Of a stretch of DNA of 64,000 nucleotides, positions 62,326 through 64,000 are shown piece after piece. The position numbers and the translations under genes were made by a program. Origin of the DNA: RH-AL1 sp965249685 (lineage in GTDB: Bacteria; Pseudomonadota; Alphaproteobacteria; Rhizobiales; Beijerinckiaceae). The stretch is from the NCBI GenBank assembly GCA_965249685.1, contig CBDFMN010000003.1:930001-994000 (forward strand), read 5' to 3'. The notes below the pieces were generated by a model, which had not been told where the DNA came from, searched no databases, and was given only the letters and a program-made list of their open reading frames with translations. Within the stretch, counting starts at the first letter, position 1. Each line of letters begins with the position of its first letter.

Positions 62326-62345
62326 GGGCGGGCTCGCGTCCTGTC

Positions 62346-62537
62346 TCAATGGCCAAGGCCGAGAATGAAGGTGATCAGGATATGGATCCCCTGGTCGGCG
62401 GCAAACAGGAACAGACTGGCGAAGACGCACATCACCACGACGAGCACCGTTGTAATGACGGTCTCGCGGCGCGTCGGCCACGTCACCTTTCCGGCCTCGT
62501 GACGGACGTCCTGAAGGTATTGTAGCGGGTTGGCCAT
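62346..62537 (-). CDS. secE: Preprotein translocase subunit SecE (short form)
   Basis: A 63-residue SecE with a single membrane helix (about residues 24-50). MANPLQYLQDVRHEAGKVTW and PTRRETVITTVLVVVM match the conserved amphipathic region and helix that clamp SecY. This short form is usual in alphaproteobacteria, unlike the three-helix E. coli protein. The ATG at 62537 is chosen over a longer open frame. Confidence 0.97.
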   Translation of the reverse strand: MANPLQYLQDVRHEAGKVTWPTRRETVITTVLVVVMCVFASLFLFAADQGIHILITFILGLGH

Positions 62538-62683
62538 CGGCTCGATCATCGGCGGAGCGTTACAACCCACCGAAGATAAGAACCGCCGGCGCGATCATGC
62601 AAACGCAAAAAATGGTGGCGCGGACCCTTTCGGGAGCGCGCCACCTCCCCGCTCTTAGAGCGAGTCACGGTAGCAATCAAGCC

Positions 62684-62854
62684 CTAAAGCGCCCCGTGCC
62701 GGTGGTAGGCGGCGACGATCGCCGTGAGCATGACCGCCATCGCCTTCTCGCCGCGACCGTTGGCCAGCGCGGCGAGCTCCGCGATCATCTCGAAGAGGTT
62801 GTCACGATCCTCGGCCGCCTGCGCGACGCGGTTCTGGTCGATATTCGTTGCCAT
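62684..62854 (-). CDS. Small hypothetical protein between tRNA-Trp and secE
   Basis: A 56-residue soluble, mostly helical protein: MATNIDQNRVAQAAEDRDNL, then FEMIAELAALANGRGEKAMA. A CAGGG lies before the ATG. It is not a ribosomal protein and I do not recognise the family. It would be transcribed with tRNA-Trp, 31 bases upstream, and secE. It could be a real small gene or a chance frame; the amphipathic helix and GC-rich third positions favour a gene. Confidence 0.45.
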   Translation of the reverse strand: MATNIDQNRVAQAAEDRDNLFEMIAELAALANGRGEKAMAVMLTAIVAAYHRHGAL

Positions 62855-62884
62855 GACGCGGCCCTGCCGAGCAGATGTGTCGAG

Positions 62885-62962
<78 letters not shown>

Positions 62963-62973
62963 ACATCCCCTAC

Positions 62974-63002
62974 ATCTAGCCGGTTCTAAGCCCGGCAATC
63001 AA
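62974..63002 (-). promoter_or_regulatory. Promoter of tRNA-Trp/secE/nusG (predicted)
   Basis: On the minus strand TTGATT (63002-62997), a 17-base spacer and CTAGAT (62979-62974) precede the tRNA by 11 bases. A good housekeeping-type promoter; the GTAGGGG downstream of the -10 is GC-rich, as in growth-regulated stable RNA promoters. Confidence 0.55.
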
Positions 63003-63082
63003 GGGCCTTGCTCGGGCGGGCCGTCGGCCGCCATAAGGGCGCCGGTCGCACGCACCGGCCGCACGTAATTGAGAGGACGACA

Positions 63083-63442
63083 ATGCGCCGGGACCGGTTT
63101 GCTCTCGCGCTGCTTCTTGGCATGCTGCCGTCGCTCGCCGGTGCCGACGTGGTGAGCCGAGCCTCGATCGGCTGCGATGCCCTCGCCGCCACGCTGATGG
63201 CCGAGCAAGCTTTGCAAGACCAGATCAGCGGCCGCGACCACCACGCGATGGACCGCATTGCCGCCTACCAGAAACAGGCCGGTTCGCGCGCCTGCCGGCC
63301 GTTGAACCAGGGCGACGCGGTCGATCGGCTGCGCGAGGCCGACGACATGGTCTGCGTCCGTGAGCGGGACGAGCGGTTGAACGGCCCGGGGGCGCCCACC
63401 TGCTACTGGATGCGTCGCCGCTATCTCAAGCTGCCGCGATAG
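63083..63442 (+). CDS. Small secreted protein of unknown function
   Basis: A 119-residue protein with a signal peptide (MRRDRFALALLLGMLPSLAG, cut near ADA at about 22). The mature part has four Cys (SIGCDAL, RACRPL, DMVCVRE, PTCYW), likely two disulfides, and no named domain. The ATG at 63083 follows GAGAGGA. It is divergent from the tRNA-Trp promoter and convergent with the phosphoglucomutase gene. Confidence 0.75.
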   Translation: MRRDRFALALLLGMLPSLAGADVVSRASIGCDALAATLMAEQALQDQISGRDHHAMDRIAAYQKQAGSRACRPLNQGDAVDRLREADDMVCVRERDERLNGPGAPTCYWMRRRYLKLPR

Positions 63443-63479
63443 CGGTATCCCGGTGGCTCTTTTGCGAGGTGGCCAAGGC

Positions 63480-64000
63480 CTAGGTGATCACGCTGGGTTC
63501 GGTCCGCCCGGTGCGGGTCCGAATGCCCGCGATCTCCTCCGCGATGGCGATCAGCGGCTTAAGGACCGCTTGCGCGTCCTGCCCCTGCCGCTCCGGGTCG
63601 GGCTCGAAACGCTCGATGTAGACGCGCAACGTGGCTCCCGTCGTGCCGGTGCCCGACAAGCGGAAGACGATCCGTGAACCGTCGGCGAAGATGACGCGGA
63701 TGCCCTGCTTGGTGCTGACCGACCCGTCCACGGGGTCGTGGTAGGCGAAGTCGTCGGCGGCGCTCACGGCCATGCCGCCCAGGCTGCGGCCGGGTAGCGT
63801 CGCGAGCTGAGCGCGCAGGTGCGCCATCAAACCGTTTGCCGCAGCGGCGTCCACCTCCTCGTAATCGTGACGCGAATAATAGTTCTGCCCATGTAGGCGC
63901 CAGTGCTCGCGGACGATGGCGGCGACGGACTGCCGGCGGACGGCGAGGATGTCGAGCCACAGAAGTACGGCCCAAAGCCCGTCTTTCTCGCGCACGTGAT
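63480..64000 (-). CDS. pgm: Phosphoglucomutase (alpha-D-glucose specific), C-terminal part
   Basis: The gene enters from beyond the right edge; only the last 173 residues are present. REKDGLWAVLLWLDILAVRR, REHWRLHGQNYYSRHDYEEV and the phosphate-binding loop FRLSGTGTTGATLRVYIE are characteristic of eukaryotic-type phosphoglucomutase, which converts glucose 1-phosphate and 6-phosphate. The catalytic Ser lies outside the window. The stop is 38 bases from the end of the convergent secreted-protein gene. Confidence 0.92.
   Translation of the reverse strand, partial: HVREKDGLWAVLLWLDILAVRRQSVAAIVREHWRLHGQNYYSRHDYEEVDAAAANGLMAHLRAQLATLPGRSLGGMAVSAADDFAYHDPVDGSVSTKQGIRVIFADGSRIVFRLSGTGTTGATLRVYIERFEPDPERQGQDAQAVLKPLIAIAEEIAGIRTRTGRTEPSVIT

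Overview
The window is a GC-rich chromosomal segment of an alphaproteobacterium, most likely of the order Hyphomicrobiales (Rhizobiales). The evidence is gene order and families: prfB-mrcA-amiC facing away from rne; dsbA-like, aroQ, accB, accC, aat, DUF2155 and NDUFA12 in a row; a B12-dependent (class II) ribonucleotide reductase; a short adenylate kinase; a one-helix SecE; and an 820-codon-plus PBP1A. No species call is possible from the sequence alone.

Layout. 1-742: the tail of a membrane acyltransferase and a single-domain response regulator. 752-6985 (minus): a rhomboid protease, release factor 2 read through a programmed +1 frameshift, PBP1A and a periplasmic amidase (cell wall). 7601-14677 (plus): RNase E, a DsbA-like thiol oxidoreductase, the dehydroquinase and the first two subunits of acetyl-CoA carboxylase, then the N-end-rule aminoacyl transferase. 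14710-17406: an SDR remnant, DUF2155, a complex I accessory subunit and a CidA/LrgB-type membrane pair. 17452-21582: NrdJ behind two NrdR-type boxes, then a small conserved-looking protein. 22177-27926 is more accessory: a TetR/SDR divergent pair with a palindromic operator, an orphan PIN-like protein, RarA, an aspartase and an orphan ParA-like ATPase. 27938-29353 is an HtrA-type protease.

29519-62537 is one long minus-strand run of translation and transcription genes: secE-nusG, L11-L1, L10-L7/L12, rpoB-rpoC, the str operon (S12, S7, EF-G, EF-Tu), the S10, spc and alpha operons with secY and adk, ending in rpoA and L17. tRNA-Trp lies just upstream of secE with a recognisable sigma70-type promoter. 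Several junctions carry strong hairpins a few bases after a stop codon, and the rplL-rpoB junction holds a hairpin plus T-run that looks like an attenuator. The right end has a small secreted protein and the C-terminal part of a phosphoglucomutase.

The main anomaly is at 48825-49890, between rpoC and rpsL. This AT-rich island holds a toxin-like gene with one in-frame TAG, overlapping a downstream gene that looks like its immunity protein. The rest of the ribosomal run is conventional, so this reads as a horizontally acquired toxin-immunity module that has probably decayed. Other points of interest are the paired NrdR boxes 31 bp apart, a PIN-like nuclease without an antitoxin, an N-terminal extension on ribosomal protein L5, and an opposite-strand terminator signature between rplA and rplJ.
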